Assembly: GCF_001373415.1 (NCBI RefSeq)
Contig: NZ_CDSE01000084.1
Span: forward strand, 62,001-126,000
Length of the DNA stretch: 64,000 bases
Origin: Paenibacillus dakarensis
GTDB taxonomy: Bacteria; Bacillota; Bacilli; Paenibacillales; Paenibacillaceae
Direction of reading: 5' to 3'
Shown here: piece after piece, positions 43,718 to 52,255 of the stretch
How the letters are laid out: each line of letters opens with the position of its first letter
How positions within the stretch are numbered: the stretch's first letter is position 1
The notes under the pieces: model-generated
Databases searched by the model: none
The model's input: the letters and a program-made list of their open reading frames with translations, nothing else
Told to the model about the DNA's origin: nothing
Translations under genes and position numbers: made by a program

Positions 43718-43834
43718 CTAATCGGTAATCGGACCAAGTTCTCGTCCTGAACCCAAGACAAGAAACTTGGTCCAATAAATAAAAAAAGCCGCTTAAATAG
43801 CGACTTCCAATGGACTATGTTCTTGTCCCCCGAC
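43718..43834 (+). repeat. Fam2 repeat copy 12 (shortened, compensatory stem)
   Basis: The left half is fused so that TAATCGG runs into GGACCAAGTTCTCGTCC. The opposite arm reads GACAAGAAACTTGGTCC, so both arms differ from the family but still pair. Hairpin GCCGCTTAAATAGCGAC and the right end follow. It lies 55 bases after the 43889 gene. Confidence 0.85.
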
Positions 43835-43888
43835 AATTCCCCAATTACCTTCTTTGAGATTACTTTATTTATAATAAAAACGGTAAAT

Positions 43889-44368
43889 TCACATATGTCG
43901 AAGCATGAAATCTAAACTCGGCCTTGTTACAAAATACAAATAAGTTGAATCGGTTGTTTGAATATATGCAGCACCTTCCCATTCTTGCTCTATAGGAAAG
44001 AGAATGGATTTGAATTTTATTTTTTCTATTTTTTCATCTCCAACTACTATTTGCATGGATATGGGTTTATCATAGACATATTCTACAGCCCCCGATTTTT
44101 TCATCTCCTTAACATCTTCTGCTGATAATGGTTGATTTCCTCCTGACATCATATTCCCTTTTTCAAACACAATTAAAGATTGGATCAGATCAAATGCTTG
44201 TGGCTGCTCTAACTTGGTAATCTGACTCTGTTTTTCAGTATAGTAAAGATTAATCTTATCTGGAGTCCACTCCTCATTCTCACCATTCGGCATGAAGTAC
44301 CATCCAAGTATGAAACCTAAAGCAAACGAAATGAGTAGCATAATGGGAAAGGTTTTATTGATTTTCAT
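43889..44368 (-). CDS. Membrane-anchored extracytoplasmic protein, unknown
   Basis: The 159-residue product starts with an anchor (about residues 7-26, ending WYFMPNG), followed by a soluble alpha/beta-looking domain with no known motif. It lies 64 bases after the secreted protein gene at 44433-44843 on the same strand, and the two may form an operon. Signal and size recall small sporulation- or regulator-associated lipoprotein-like proteins, but there is no lipobox Cys. Confidence 0.55.
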   Translation of the reverse strand: MKINKTFPIMLLISFALGFILGWYFMPNGENEEWTPDKINLYYTEKQSQITKLEQPQAFDLIQSLIVFEKGNMMSGGNQPLSAEDVKEMKKSGAVEYVYDKPISMQIVVGDEKIEKIKFKSILFPIEQEWEGAAYIQTTDSTYLYFVTRPSLDFMLRHM

Positions 44369-44432
44369 TCATTAAATCACCTTTCTCTAAATCTTTTAAC
44401 GAACCGAACACAAAAAATGCTTTAAGCCAAAA

Positions 44433-44843
44433 TTACTTCATCTTAATTACTTCATCAGGTTCATTTCCTTGTTGGACATTAAAATTTCCTATTTGCTTAC
44501 CGTTAATATCATACAGAGGAATTGTTCGAACACTCTTAGAGGAAAAACTACGTTGTTTAGCTAATGCTTCTGCAGGAGTTTTAGGCATTTCTGTTTCCAA
44601 GTCTTTTGCGCGCACATATCCTTGAGTACCATCTTCACCAATTGCTTGAATTAAATCTGGTTCTTCATTTTGTGCTGCATTTTCAGCAGATCCATATGTC
44701 TCGCCATACTTGTTTACCGAAAAAATGGAAGTGTGTTTTTGTGAGTTGGTAGTAGCTATAGCAGAACCAAATTGCATACCTTCTAACGTCACACCAAGTA
44801 CAAAGGTAAATCCGAGTACAAACGTTATTTTTACAGATTTCAT
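44433..44843 (-). CDS. Small secreted protein, unknown
   Basis: The ATG at 44843 lies 8 bases after GGAGG and gives 136 residues with a signal peptide (about residues 3-25). The mature part is charged and repeatedly mentions peptidase-inhibitor-like or peptide-bond-rich sequence (EEPDLIQAIGEDGTQGYVRA, IPLYDINGKQIGNFNV). The IGNF end recalls secreted peptides of Bacillales, but I do not recognise a family. A decayed secreted protein gene lies just upstream. Confidence 0.6.
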   Translation of the reverse strand: MKSVKITFVLGFTFVLGVTLEGMQFGSAIATTNSQKHTSIFSVNKYGETYGSAENAAQNEEPDLIQAIGEDGTQGYVRAKDLETEMPKTPAEALAKQRSFSSKSVRTIPLYDINGKQIGNFNVQQGNEPDEVIKMK

Positions 44844-44860
44844 TTCGCATTCCTCCAAAC

Positions 44861-45015
44861 TTAGTTAGCAACAATAGGAGTGGTATTTATTGTGAAAGCA
44901 TCATATCCATTACCATTTTACGCTTCAGTCGATACATAACTTGAGTAGTTACCTTTTCCACAGTTACCATTGGTATAGGTTGTCATTCCAGTAGTAGGCG
45001 AACTGTCATTATAAA
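44861..45015 (-). pseudogene. C-terminal scrap of a secreted protein gene
   Basis: The minus strand encodes DWVYNDSSPTTGMTTYTNGN and CGKGNYSSYVSTEA, a stop, then NGNGYDAFTINTTPIVAN to TAA 44861. A second stop lies just upstream. The remnant ends only a few bases before the ribosome site of the next gene, which indicates a former operon. Confidence 0.5.
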
Positions 45016-45426
45016 CCCAATCTTTTTAAAATAGTCTTACATTAATTACAACGTATTTCAGAAATAAAAGTTATGTTTTTTTGGAAATTATTATCTCCAA
45101 CAGATGACCTAATCGGTGGTACGAAATGAATCACATTAACGCAATTCTATTTTCAAATATCAAAAAAAACGCAAGAATTCGTGTCTCTGCAGGATCCTTG
45201 TTCCCGGCTATAAGCGCCTTATATAGCTTATATTATTTTTATTCTGATAAGATACCAGTTCACCTCCCTTATCTTACTTAATTTACTCTACCCCTCACCC
45301 TCCTGTATTGAGCTAACCTGCCCGTTAGCTTAACGAAAATAAAGACGTTGCAAACTACTCTTGGTTTGATTCAACTATCTTTTCCCGATGGTTCAACGAT
45401 TTGATCTGTAGTAAATACTCCAACAA
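45016..45426. other. Gene-free stretch with a CCCGTTAGC motif
   Basis: ATTGAGCTAACCTGCCCGTT and AGCTTAACGAAA at 45308-45338 belong to the dispersed end motif. A strong GGGAGGTGA near 45260 on the minus strand has no frame behind it. Confidence 0.4.
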
Positions 45427-45463
45427 AAAAAGGATCAAACCGATACTACGGTTTGATCCTTTT
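45427..45463. terminator. Bidirectional terminator of the M20/DUF3100 operon
   Basis: AAAAGGATCAAACCG-atacta-CGGTTTGATCCTTTT. Confidence 0.8.
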
Positions 45464-45523
45464 ACCTATCTAGTCTTTTCAGTAGAATCCGGGTGACTAA
45501 TCCTGGTTTATAGATTCCTTCTC

Positions 45524-46021
45524 TTACTTTCCTGTAATAAACAGCCCGAGTTGTGCCACCAGGGTGCTGCCAATATAGGTTCCGCTAAATACGAATATCG
45601 CAACAATGGCAATTTTCCAAGAGGTATTCTTTAATTCAACAAGACGATTTGCAACCGATATTCCTGCAAACGTAAGGATCGGTGTCGTAATTGAAAGGAA
45701 ATCAACTGCTTGAATCGCCTCTACAAAAAAATCAGATAGCAGGCACATGACAAGGGAAGTGATAGATACCCACCCTAATACCGGAAATTCCCTCAATAGT
45801 TTAATGCGTGAAGAATTTAATTTCTCCGATATAAAGATTCCGATCATGGAGAAGGTCCAAAGAGAAAACAATCCTGCTATTGTCATCCCAGTGACCGGCG
45901 CTGAGCTAGGATCCTTCATATGTTTAATGAACTGCGTATACAGAATCATCGCTGTACTTAAGAGAACAATCAGACCGTATTTGATGTATTTATTACGCAG
46001 CAAGTTTTGCATGTTTTTCAT
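45524..46021 (-). CDS. Small integral membrane protein, partner of the DUF3100-type protein
   Basis: The ATG at 46021 follows GAGGTG by 6 bases and gives 165 residues with about five helices (about 18-35, 45-62, 80-98, 105-123, 135-155). It overlaps the end of the larger membrane protein gene by 29 bases. Split membrane-protein pairs of this kind often form a single carrier. Together with the M20 peptidase the pair may import the peptide or conjugate substrate. Confidence 0.65.
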   Translation of the reverse strand: MKNMQNLLRNKYIKYGLIVLLSTAMILYTQFIKHMKDPSSAPVTGMTIAGLFSLWTFSMIGIFISEKLNSSRIKLLREFPVLGWVSITSLVMCLLSDFFVEAIQAVDFLSITTPILTFAGISVANRLVELKNTSWKIAIVAIFVFSGTYIGSTLVAQLGLFITGK

Positions 46022-46811
46022 TCTTGTCACCTCGTGTAAAGATTCGATATAGGAATTGCTGTAAAGGAGCCGCAAGGAACACCATAGTAAACGTTCCTAA
46101 AAAGCTGGTCAGCAGCTGGCTAGCGGATGCATAGGCTAGGATCGTGCTCTCCTGTTCAGGAACCTGTGCAACCAAGGATGCCGAAGATGCGCTCATCATA
46201 CTTCCTGAGCCGACTCCGGATGCCATGGCCAGGGCTTCTATGCGGAAACCTAAACTAAGCAGAATCGGTGCAAATATGCTGAAAAATATGGTGCCGAACA
46301 AGGTTCCAATAATATATAACGACAGTACTCCTCTTCCCTCTTTCGAATCCAGCGTGTATTTTTCCGAAATGTATGCAAGCTCACCTTCACGTCCAATGCC
46401 CAGCGTAGCGCCAATCGCCTCTCGTCTTAAGCCGATCAGAAGCGCAACAGGAAGTCCAATAATCACGGTTCCCAGGTTACCCAGCTCCTGAACAAGGAAT
46501 ATCGCCCCAATTTGGAGAATTTCACCGATTTTTGGGGCAACGTCCGCACCGTATCTCGCCATAAGCGGAAGCATAATCAAGATTAGATACTTGCCGGCAA
46601 ACTCTATATTTCCCTTGCTGTAGACCTTTTTCCAGAAGCCTTTACGCAGAAAATTGAGTCCAAGTACCATCGTAATCATAATCGCAAACACGAGAGGCAG
46701 CAGTCCGATGGATATCCCACCCAGTGAGATACTCTGAAAACCAATCATCTCTGAGATCGTTATAACAGCCAGTGCAAAGATAATAAGGTAAATAAAATTA
46801 TTTTTCTTCAT
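45993..46811 (-). CDS. DUF3100-type membrane protein (probable carrier subunit)
   Basis: The 272-residue protein has eight to nine helices and a glycine/serine-rich conserved segment ASGVGSGSMMSASSASLVAQ near residue 188, the most striking motif of this family. The family has no assigned biochemical function, but gene neighbourhood with M20 amidohydrolases is common, suggesting uptake of an acylated amino acid or folate-type conjugate. It overlaps the peptidase gene by 14 bases. Confidence 0.72.
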   Translation of the reverse strand: MKKNNFIYLIIFALAVITISEMIGFQSISLGGISIGLLPLVFAIMITMVLGLNFLRKGFWKKVYSKGNIEFAGKYLILIMLPLMARYGADVAPKIGEILQIGAIFLVQELGNLGTVIIGLPVALLIGLRREAIGATLGIGREGELAYISEKYTLDSKEGRGVLSLYIIGTLFGTIFFSIFAPILLSLGFRIEALAMASGVGSGSMMSASSASLVAQVPEQESTILAYASASQLLTSFLGTFTMVFLAAPLQQFLYRIFTRGDKNEKHAKLAA

Positions 46812-48087
46812 GATGACTTCCTTCCTCTTCCGAAATAATCTCGTTAATCAGTTGGGCATAATCTTCATAACTTCTTTTGTACAATCTGGATTTATCTATT
46901 TCCCCGTTCATCTTCTCGAACACCTGCGCCAGGAATCTTGGGAAAATCTCATATATAAATGCGGGATCGATATCGATGAAGTCATCACCATGAATCGTCC
47001 CGGTAAAGCCGCTGTAACCGATTTGAATACACGGAAGCATGTAGGACAGGTCCCCGATATCCCCCGCTGCACTGATCGGATCTGCATCCAAAAGCACTTC
47101 AATTTCCTGTGTATCTTCAAATGCCTCTTTTACAAAGGAGGACAAATAGCGATTTTGTCTAAAAGGCAGATACCCCATTTGAGTGGAGATCTCTACATCT
47201 CCCTGTAGAGCGAGAGCACTTCCCTTGGCCGCGTCATCCAGCTTCCCTGCAGCTTCCTTCATATAATCAACGGATAAAGTCCGCAAATCCGTTCCTACGG
47301 TAATCCGGTTTGGAATCACGTTAGTTGACATATCTGAATGCATGACAATCGGATTGATCCGTACCTTTTCTGAGTCTTTAAGCTGCTGACGACTCAAACC
47401 AACCGCTACATTAAACAGAGTAGACATGTTGTACGCATTTTTTGAGGAGAAAGGATCAAAGCCTGCGTGAGATGCTTGTCCGATAAAGGTATATCTTTTA
47501 TACAGAAAACCAGCTAAATCGCAATTGATATTAACGGTGCGCTTTGCAAATTCCCCGCCAATAGCATGTACACAAATGCCCAAGTCAATATCATCAAAGA
47601 CGCCGAGCTTCATGGCTTCCGGCTTGCCCCCGTAATGAGTTATTTTATGCTGCTTAATGAGCTCATCCCGGAAGGCCAGATCCAAATACTCCTCTGCCGG
47701 TACAAAAATAAAGGATAGTTTGTAATCAAAATGGTTGTAGGCCTTGCTAGTTACAAAATAGCTGTATAGAGCAAGCGCAATGGCAACCTGCGAGTAATGA
47801 CCACAATTATGGGCAGCGCCTGTAACCTTGTCGGCATGCATATGAGAAGGAGCATATACCGCATCCAATTCTGCGATCAATGCAACAGTCAGCTCTTTAT
47901 CAGGATCGCCTAACGTGGTCCGGATGCCGGTTGTACTGAATTCCTCCAGCTGAATATCCGGATTTAGCTGTTTTAAATAAGAGATTACTATTTGTTTGGT
48001 TCGTTCTTCTTTATATCCCAGCTCCGGATTATGATAAATATCTTCTGCAATTCTCTTAATATCCTCGTACAGGTTTTTGAAAATCAA
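46798..48087 (-). CDS. M20-family metallopeptidase/amidohydrolase
   Basis: I place the start at the TTG 48087, 8 bases after GGAGG, giving 429 residues; upstream in-frame ATGs lack a ribosome site. Motifs: AELDAVYAP near residue 70 (Asp ligand), GAAHNCGHYSQ near 90 (second His), VPAEE near 130 (catalytic Glu pair), IGQASHAGFDPFSSKNAYN near 205 in the dimerisation domain and IHGDDF near the end. This is the p-aminobenzoyl-glutamate hydrolase/IAA-amidohydrolase branch, which cleaves N-acyl or peptide-like conjugates using two metal ions. Co-transcription with two membrane proteins suggests uptake and cleavage of one substrate. Confidence 0.88.
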   Translation of the reverse strand: MIFKNLYEDIKRIAEDIYHNPELGYKEERTKQIVISYLKQLNPDIQLEEFSTTGIRTTLGDPDKELTVALIAELDAVYAPSHMHADKVTGAAHNCGHYSQVAIALALYSYFVTSKAYNHFDYKLSFIFVPAEEYLDLAFRDELIKQHKITHYGGKPEAMKLGVFDDIDLGICVHAIGGEFAKRTVNINCDLAGFLYKRYTFIGQASHAGFDPFSSKNAYNMSTLFNVAVGLSRQQLKDSEKVRINPIVMHSDMSTNVIPNRITVGTDLRTLSVDYMKEAAGKLDDAAKGSALALQGDVEISTQMGYLPFRQNRYLSSFVKEAFEDTQEIEVLLDADPISAAGDIGDLSYMLPCIQIGYSGFTGTIHGDDFIDIDPAFIYEIFPRFLAQVFEKMNGEIDKSRLYKRSYEDYAQLINEIISEEEGSHHEEK

Positions 48088-48535
48088 CTCAAGTTCCTCC
48101 ATTCCATTCATCGAAAGCTTACCGGTGAGTCTATTACGGTTCATACAGAATAAACACAAAACACGAACGTTTTACATAATAATATGATTATTGTTCGTTT
48201 TCAAGTTTATTTATCTGTAAAATTTCTACTTTCACCACTAATAGTCCATTAATTAGGAATCGGGTATTAAAAAAGAACGATTTTCATTTACGCGCCGGTT
48301 ATAAAGCTATAATTTAGAGCAGTATAAATAAATTTAAATCTGCACAAGTAATTAGCCTTAGCTCGGGACAGGAAATAGTACCTATAAAACAAAAAAGCCG
48401 CTAAATTAGCGGCTTTCTGTGGGACTATGTTCTTGTCCCCTTTAATTTAATTTTTATCTATTATGCACTTTCCTTTTGGTGTGCTTTTGAAGTATTATAG
48501 GAAAATGTAACCATCAACTAGATAGGAGAATAGTC
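48088..48535. other. Divergent intergenic region with fam2 copy 13
   Basis: Contains promoters for two divergent genes and, at 48355-48441, a partial fam2 copy (GCTCGGGACAGGAAATAGTA, hairpin GCCGCTAAATTAGCGGC, end GGGACTATGTTCTTGTCCC). This copy's stem is improved to a perfect palindrome, GCCGCTAAATTAGCGGC. Confidence 0.7.
48355..48441 (+). repeat. Fam2 repeat copy 13 (right part)
   Basis: Diverged left arm, perfect hairpin GCCGCTAAATTAGCGGC, right direct repeat; the final CGACA is replaced by TTTAA. Confidence 0.75.
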
Positions 48536-50323
48536 ATGAATAATGGTATGCTTGCGATGAAACCTCTTTACTCTCTTCGTATGAAAATGCTGTCCACTAT
48601 GCTGTTGATCCTCGTTATCCCTGTAATTACGCTTGGGTTTCTCAGCTATCGTACAGCCGCTGACGAGACCAATGCCTTAATACGAAGCGGGTTAATGAAC
48701 AATGTGAATTTAGCATCTGAAATCATGACAACCCTGAATCAAAGCGTATTGAATGGAAGCTTGTCCCTGGAAGAGTCCCAGGAGGAATTCAAACGATTAA
48801 TTTTAGGGGAAATGAGAGCAGACGGAAGCCGTGCAATCAATCCCAACCTTGATTTGGGCGAACACGGTTACTTTTATGTATTGGATACCCAAGGTAATCT
48901 ACTGGCGCACCCTTCTCAAGAAGGAGATTTTATTGGGGACAAACAAACAAGTGACGGGCAATTCTATATTAAGGATGTCATTTCTGCTGCAATGAACGGT
49001 GGAGGCTTCACCTATTATTATTGGCCACTTCCCAAAGGTGAGGATTCCTCGGACACGGCGCCTCCGAAAGAGGCTGAAAAAATCGTTTACGCCTTACAAA
49101 ATCCTTCATGGGGCTGGGTTATTGCTGCGGGCTCCTATCTTCAGGATTACAATTCAGGTGAGCAAGCGATTCTACGAACGATTCTGTGGACATTGGGAAT
49201 TTGTCTGGTGGCTGGTGCGGCCATCATTGTAATCTTTGCCAGGCATATCGTAAAGCCGACCATCGAGGTGGCCAATCGCGCAAACACAGCATCTATAGGC
49301 GACTTAACTGGAGAACCTCTGATTGTTAGGACACGAGATGAGAATAGTTTGATGGCGTCCTCTTTTAATCAGATGATTGGGAGTATGAAAGATCTGATTG
49401 GCAGCTTGAAATTAAGCTCAAGAACGATGAATAAGACCGCCGGGAAACTTCTTGAAGTAACCCAAGAAACCACAGCAACCGTAGGACAGACAACAGAGTC
49501 CATTCAGAAAGTTGCCGAGTCCAGCGACCTCCAGGCGATCAACATTCGCAGTGCTTCATCAGCTATGAAAGATATGGCTTCTAGCGTCCAACAGGTTGCA
49601 GATATAGCTTCAAAGGCTTATGAGACCTCTTCCCTCACCTTAGATAAAGCTCAGTCAGGCATCATAATGATCCAGTCGTCAGAGAAGCAGATGCAGATTA
49701 TCGTGGAGACTGTTGGAGACATGAGCAATTCCATTAGCAGTCTTAATCAATACTCAGAACAAATTACCGGAATTGTCACATCAATGAAAGAAATCTCTTC
49801 ACGAATCAATCTGCTGGCGTTAAACGCTTCTATCGAGGCAGCCAGAGCAGGAAACAACGGCAAAGGGTTTGCTGTCGTGGCTTCTGAGGTTCGTAAGCTG
49901 GCTACACAATCGAATGAATCTGCTATGGCCGTATCTGCTCTGATTGAGACTATTCAGAAGGAGATTGGCTCAGCTTCCACTTCCGTTTACAGTGTAGAGA
50001 CTGAAGCGGCTGAAGGGGTACGTTTCATTGGTAAGACCGGTGAAGCCATTCAAGATATTCTAGCCTTTACGGGTCAAACTGTAGAAGGAATTCAGGAAGC
50101 TTCGGCTGCAGCCGAGCAGATGTCTGCTGAGGCAGAAAATATATCATCTTCCCTGGATGAGATGAAAGAAGAATCCGAAAAATCTTCAGCAGCAGCCAAG
50201 CATGTTTCTAAGGCTGCAGAGGAACAACTAGCCTCAATGGAACAAATCAATGCCACAGCTGAATCACTTAATGTTTTTTCTAAAGAACTGGAGTCCATGT
50301 CTAATCGATTTAGACTGAATTAA
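48536..50323 (+). CDS. Methyl-accepting chemotaxis protein with Cache sensor
   Basis: The 595-residue receptor has a first helix (about 19-37), a periplasmic-type single Cache domain (about 40-215, with [18 protein letters not shown] near 115), a second helix (about 222-242), HAMP (243-295) and a signalling domain whose hairpin tip reads [20 protein letters not shown] near 422. Flanking Gln/Glu-rich heptads carry methylation sites. It would sense an extracellular small molecule, for example an organic acid, and control CheA. TAGGAGAATAGTC precedes the ATG. It stands alone. Confidence 0.92.
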   Translation: MNNGMLAMKPLYSLRMKMLSTMLLILVIPVITLGFLSYRTAADETNALIRSGLMNNVNLASEIMTTLNQSVLNGSLSLEESQEEFKRLILGEMRADGSRAINPNLDLGEHGYFYVLDTQGNLLAHPSQEGDFIGDKQTSDGQFYIKDVISAAMNGGGFTYYYWPLPKGEDSSDTAPPKEAEKIVYALQNPSWGWVIAAGSYLQDYNSGEQAILRTILWTLGICLVAGAAIIVIFARHIVKPTIEVANRANTASIGDLTGEPLIVRTRDENSLMASSFNQMIGSMKDLIGSLKLSSRTMNKTAGKLLEVTQETTATVGQTTESIQKVAESSDLQAINIRSASSAMKDMASSVQQVADIASKAYETSSLTLDKAQSGIIMIQSSEKQMQIIVETVGDMSNSISSLNQYSEQITGIVTSMKEISSRINLLALNASIEAARAGNNGKGFAVVASEVRKLATQSNESAMAVSALIETIQKEIGSASTSVYSVETEAAEGVRFIGKTGEAIQDILAFTGQTVEGIQEASAAAEQMSAEAENISSSLDEMKEESEKSSAAAKHVSKAAEEQLASMEQINATAESLNVFSKELESMSNRFRLN

Positions 50324-50412
50324 CCTGATAGATTTTCAAACATATAATCCTTGGTAATGAGATAACGATTAAAAGTCAGCTAGTCTGGAAAATATTTCGG
50401 TAAAACGTTTTA

Positions 50413-50450
50413 TGCTCCAACGGTCAAAGGTTAGATAGTCCGTTGGAGCA
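50413..50450. repeat. Perfect 11-bp inverted repeat after the chemoreceptor
   Basis: TGCTCCAACGG at 50413-50423 and CCGTTGGAGCA at 50440-50450, loop 16, with no T-run on the plus strand. It could be a weak terminator or a regulatory site. Confidence 0.5.
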
Positions 50451-50542
50451 AATACGATTGTTTAATGCGATAAAATTGTTGTCCCCATCATTCTAACTTG
50501 AGATTTCTAAAACTCTCGTTAGATCTTCCGAAAAGTGAAAAT

Positions 50543-52255
50543 CTATCTCAGTTCAGCCAGTGCTAGTTGAGCATAAACCTTTCCCCTCTCCAGAAGTCGC
50601 TCATGTGTGCCTTGCTCTTCCACACAGCCCCCATCCAAAACATAAATAATGTCGGCATTCATAACTGTCGTCAACCGGTGTGCAATAATAATCGTCGTTT
50701 TATTCTTGCGAAGAATATCTAGTTGTTGCTGTACAAGTCGTTCGGTCTCCAAGTCTAGCGCCGAAGTCGCTTCGTCCAAGATCAATATTTCACTATCCGA
50801 CAATAGTGCGCGCGCGAGGGCAATACGCTGCCGCTGTCCGCCTGACAGTTGGATCCCCCGCTCTCCCACATTTGTATCATAACCATCTTGAAGAGAAGCA
50901 ATAAATTCGTGAATTCCCATACTTCTACAGATATCCTCTAATTGATCCTTTTGAATGTTACGTCCCAATGTCAAATTATAATGGATAGTATTTGGAAACA
51001 AATAAGCATCTTGAAAAACAATATCGATGCGTTTCATCCAATCCTCCCGTATCATTTTCGCCAATGGTTCGCCGTTAACCGTTATCTGTCCTTGACTCGG
51101 CTCGTAGAAACGAATAAGCAGTTGCGCAATCGTTGATTTTCCACCGCCGCTCGAACCAACAAAAGCTATCTTTTTACCTAACGGTATGTCCATGTTGAGC
51201 CCTTGTATAACCGGCTGTCTATCTGAGGTATATTGAAATGAGACATTTTGAAAGGCAAGGCTTCGAAGCGGCTCTTTAATATGCAGTGTACCATTGTTGA
51301 TCGTTTCTCCACTCATTACTTCGCGGACCCGCTCCACAGATGCCATACTGGCTGCCATCCCCATAAAGAAGGTGTATACCTTCTCATAGGCTTGCAGAAG
51401 TTGAGTAGAGAACTGAAAAACGATAACCAGCCAACCGATGGACATGCTTCCCTGGATGACCAGCACGCCTCCGTAGCCTAATACGAGCAATCGAATCCCC
51501 CATTGCATGATCATGGAAAACATCGACTGCCGATTGGAAATGTTCACTTGCTTCATTAGATTGGTAAAATGAACAGTCAGCTTAGACCTGAAACGCTGAC
51601 TTTCCCATTCTTCACGATGAAAGGCAATGACTTCACGAGATGCAGCAATTCCTTCCTCAATAATAACAGTGACGTCAGTCTGACTTACGGCGCTGTCCTT
51701 TGCCGCTTTTTTCATCCGGGGCGCGAAATGCTTGCCCATCAAAATATAAACGATACTGGTTAGTATCACGGCCAAAAGCAATACCGGACTTGCCATTCCA
51801 ATAATAACGGAAAGAATGATTGCGCCGCTTATTTCCATTATACCGTTAGGGATTGTACCCCCTACCAGTTTTCCGGATTGATTTACATCATCAGTCAGAT
51901 GGGTGACATATTTACCGGTACGTTCCTCACGGAAAAGTCTTACCGGTATACGATGCATATAGTGCAACATATCGGTAAGCAGTAATTTCTGCAGTCTAAA
52001 CGTTGCTTTGTTTCTCACCATAGCTGCATACAAATGCAACACATTGTAAGTGACTGCCAGGCCTGCAAGCCCTGCCATCAAAGGGACTAACAAGTCAAAC
52101 TCACGGTTTACGAATAAATCATCGATAATAAATTTTTGGATGCCCACAACGCCAATATTGGCTATGATCTCCAATACTAACAGCAATATTGTGAACGCTA
52201 GCAAGCCCTTGACCTGCCGTGCATATGTCCAGATCCATGCCCAATTATTCACCAA
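50543..52255 (-). CDS. ABC exporter half-transporter (subunit 2)
   Basis: The TTG at 52255, 7 bases after GAGGAG, gives 570 residues. Six helices (about 20-310) precede an ATPase with Walker A GSSGGGKST near 370, signature LSGGQRQRIALARALL, Walker B ILILDEATSALD and H-loop AHR. It overlaps the upstream subunit gene by 11 bases, so the two likely form a heterodimeric MDR/peptide-type exporter. No bacteriocin or peptide gene is recognised nearby. The substrate is unknown. Confidence 0.88.
   Translation of the reverse strand: MVNNWAWIWTYARQVKGLLAFTILLLVLEIIANIGVVGIQKFIIDDLFVNREFDLLVPLMAGLAGLAVTYNVLHLYAAMVRNKATFRLQKLLLTDMLHYMHRIPVRLFREERTGKYVTHLTDDVNQSGKLVGGTIPNGIMEISGAIILSVIIGMASPVLLLAVILTSIVYILMGKHFAPRMKKAAKDSAVSQTDVTVIIEEGIAASREVIAFHREEWESQRFRSKLTVHFTNLMKQVNISNRQSMFSMIMQWGIRLLVLGYGGVLVIQGSMSIGWLVIVFQFSTQLLQAYEKVYTFFMGMAASMASVERVREVMSGETINNGTLHIKEPLRSLAFQNVSFQYTSDRQPVIQGLNMDIPLGKKIAFVGSSGGGKSTIAQLLIRFYEPSQGQITVNGEPLAKMIREDWMKRIDIVFQDAYLFPNTIHYNLTLGRNIQKDQLEDICRSMGIHEFIASLQDGYDTNVGERGIQLSGGQRQRIALARALLSDSEILILDEATSALDLETERLVQQQLDILRKNKTTIIIAHRLTTVMNADIIYVLDGGCVEEQGTHERLLERGKVYAQLALAELR

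Noticed and set aside
45240..45290. Second type I toxin near a GGGAGGTGA site
   Set aside because: The frame behind it is only about 11 codons and has no hydrophobic helix.
50413..50450. Strong intrinsic terminator after the chemoreceptor gene
   Set aside because: The stem is perfect but there is no T-run, so it is listed only as an inverted repeat.
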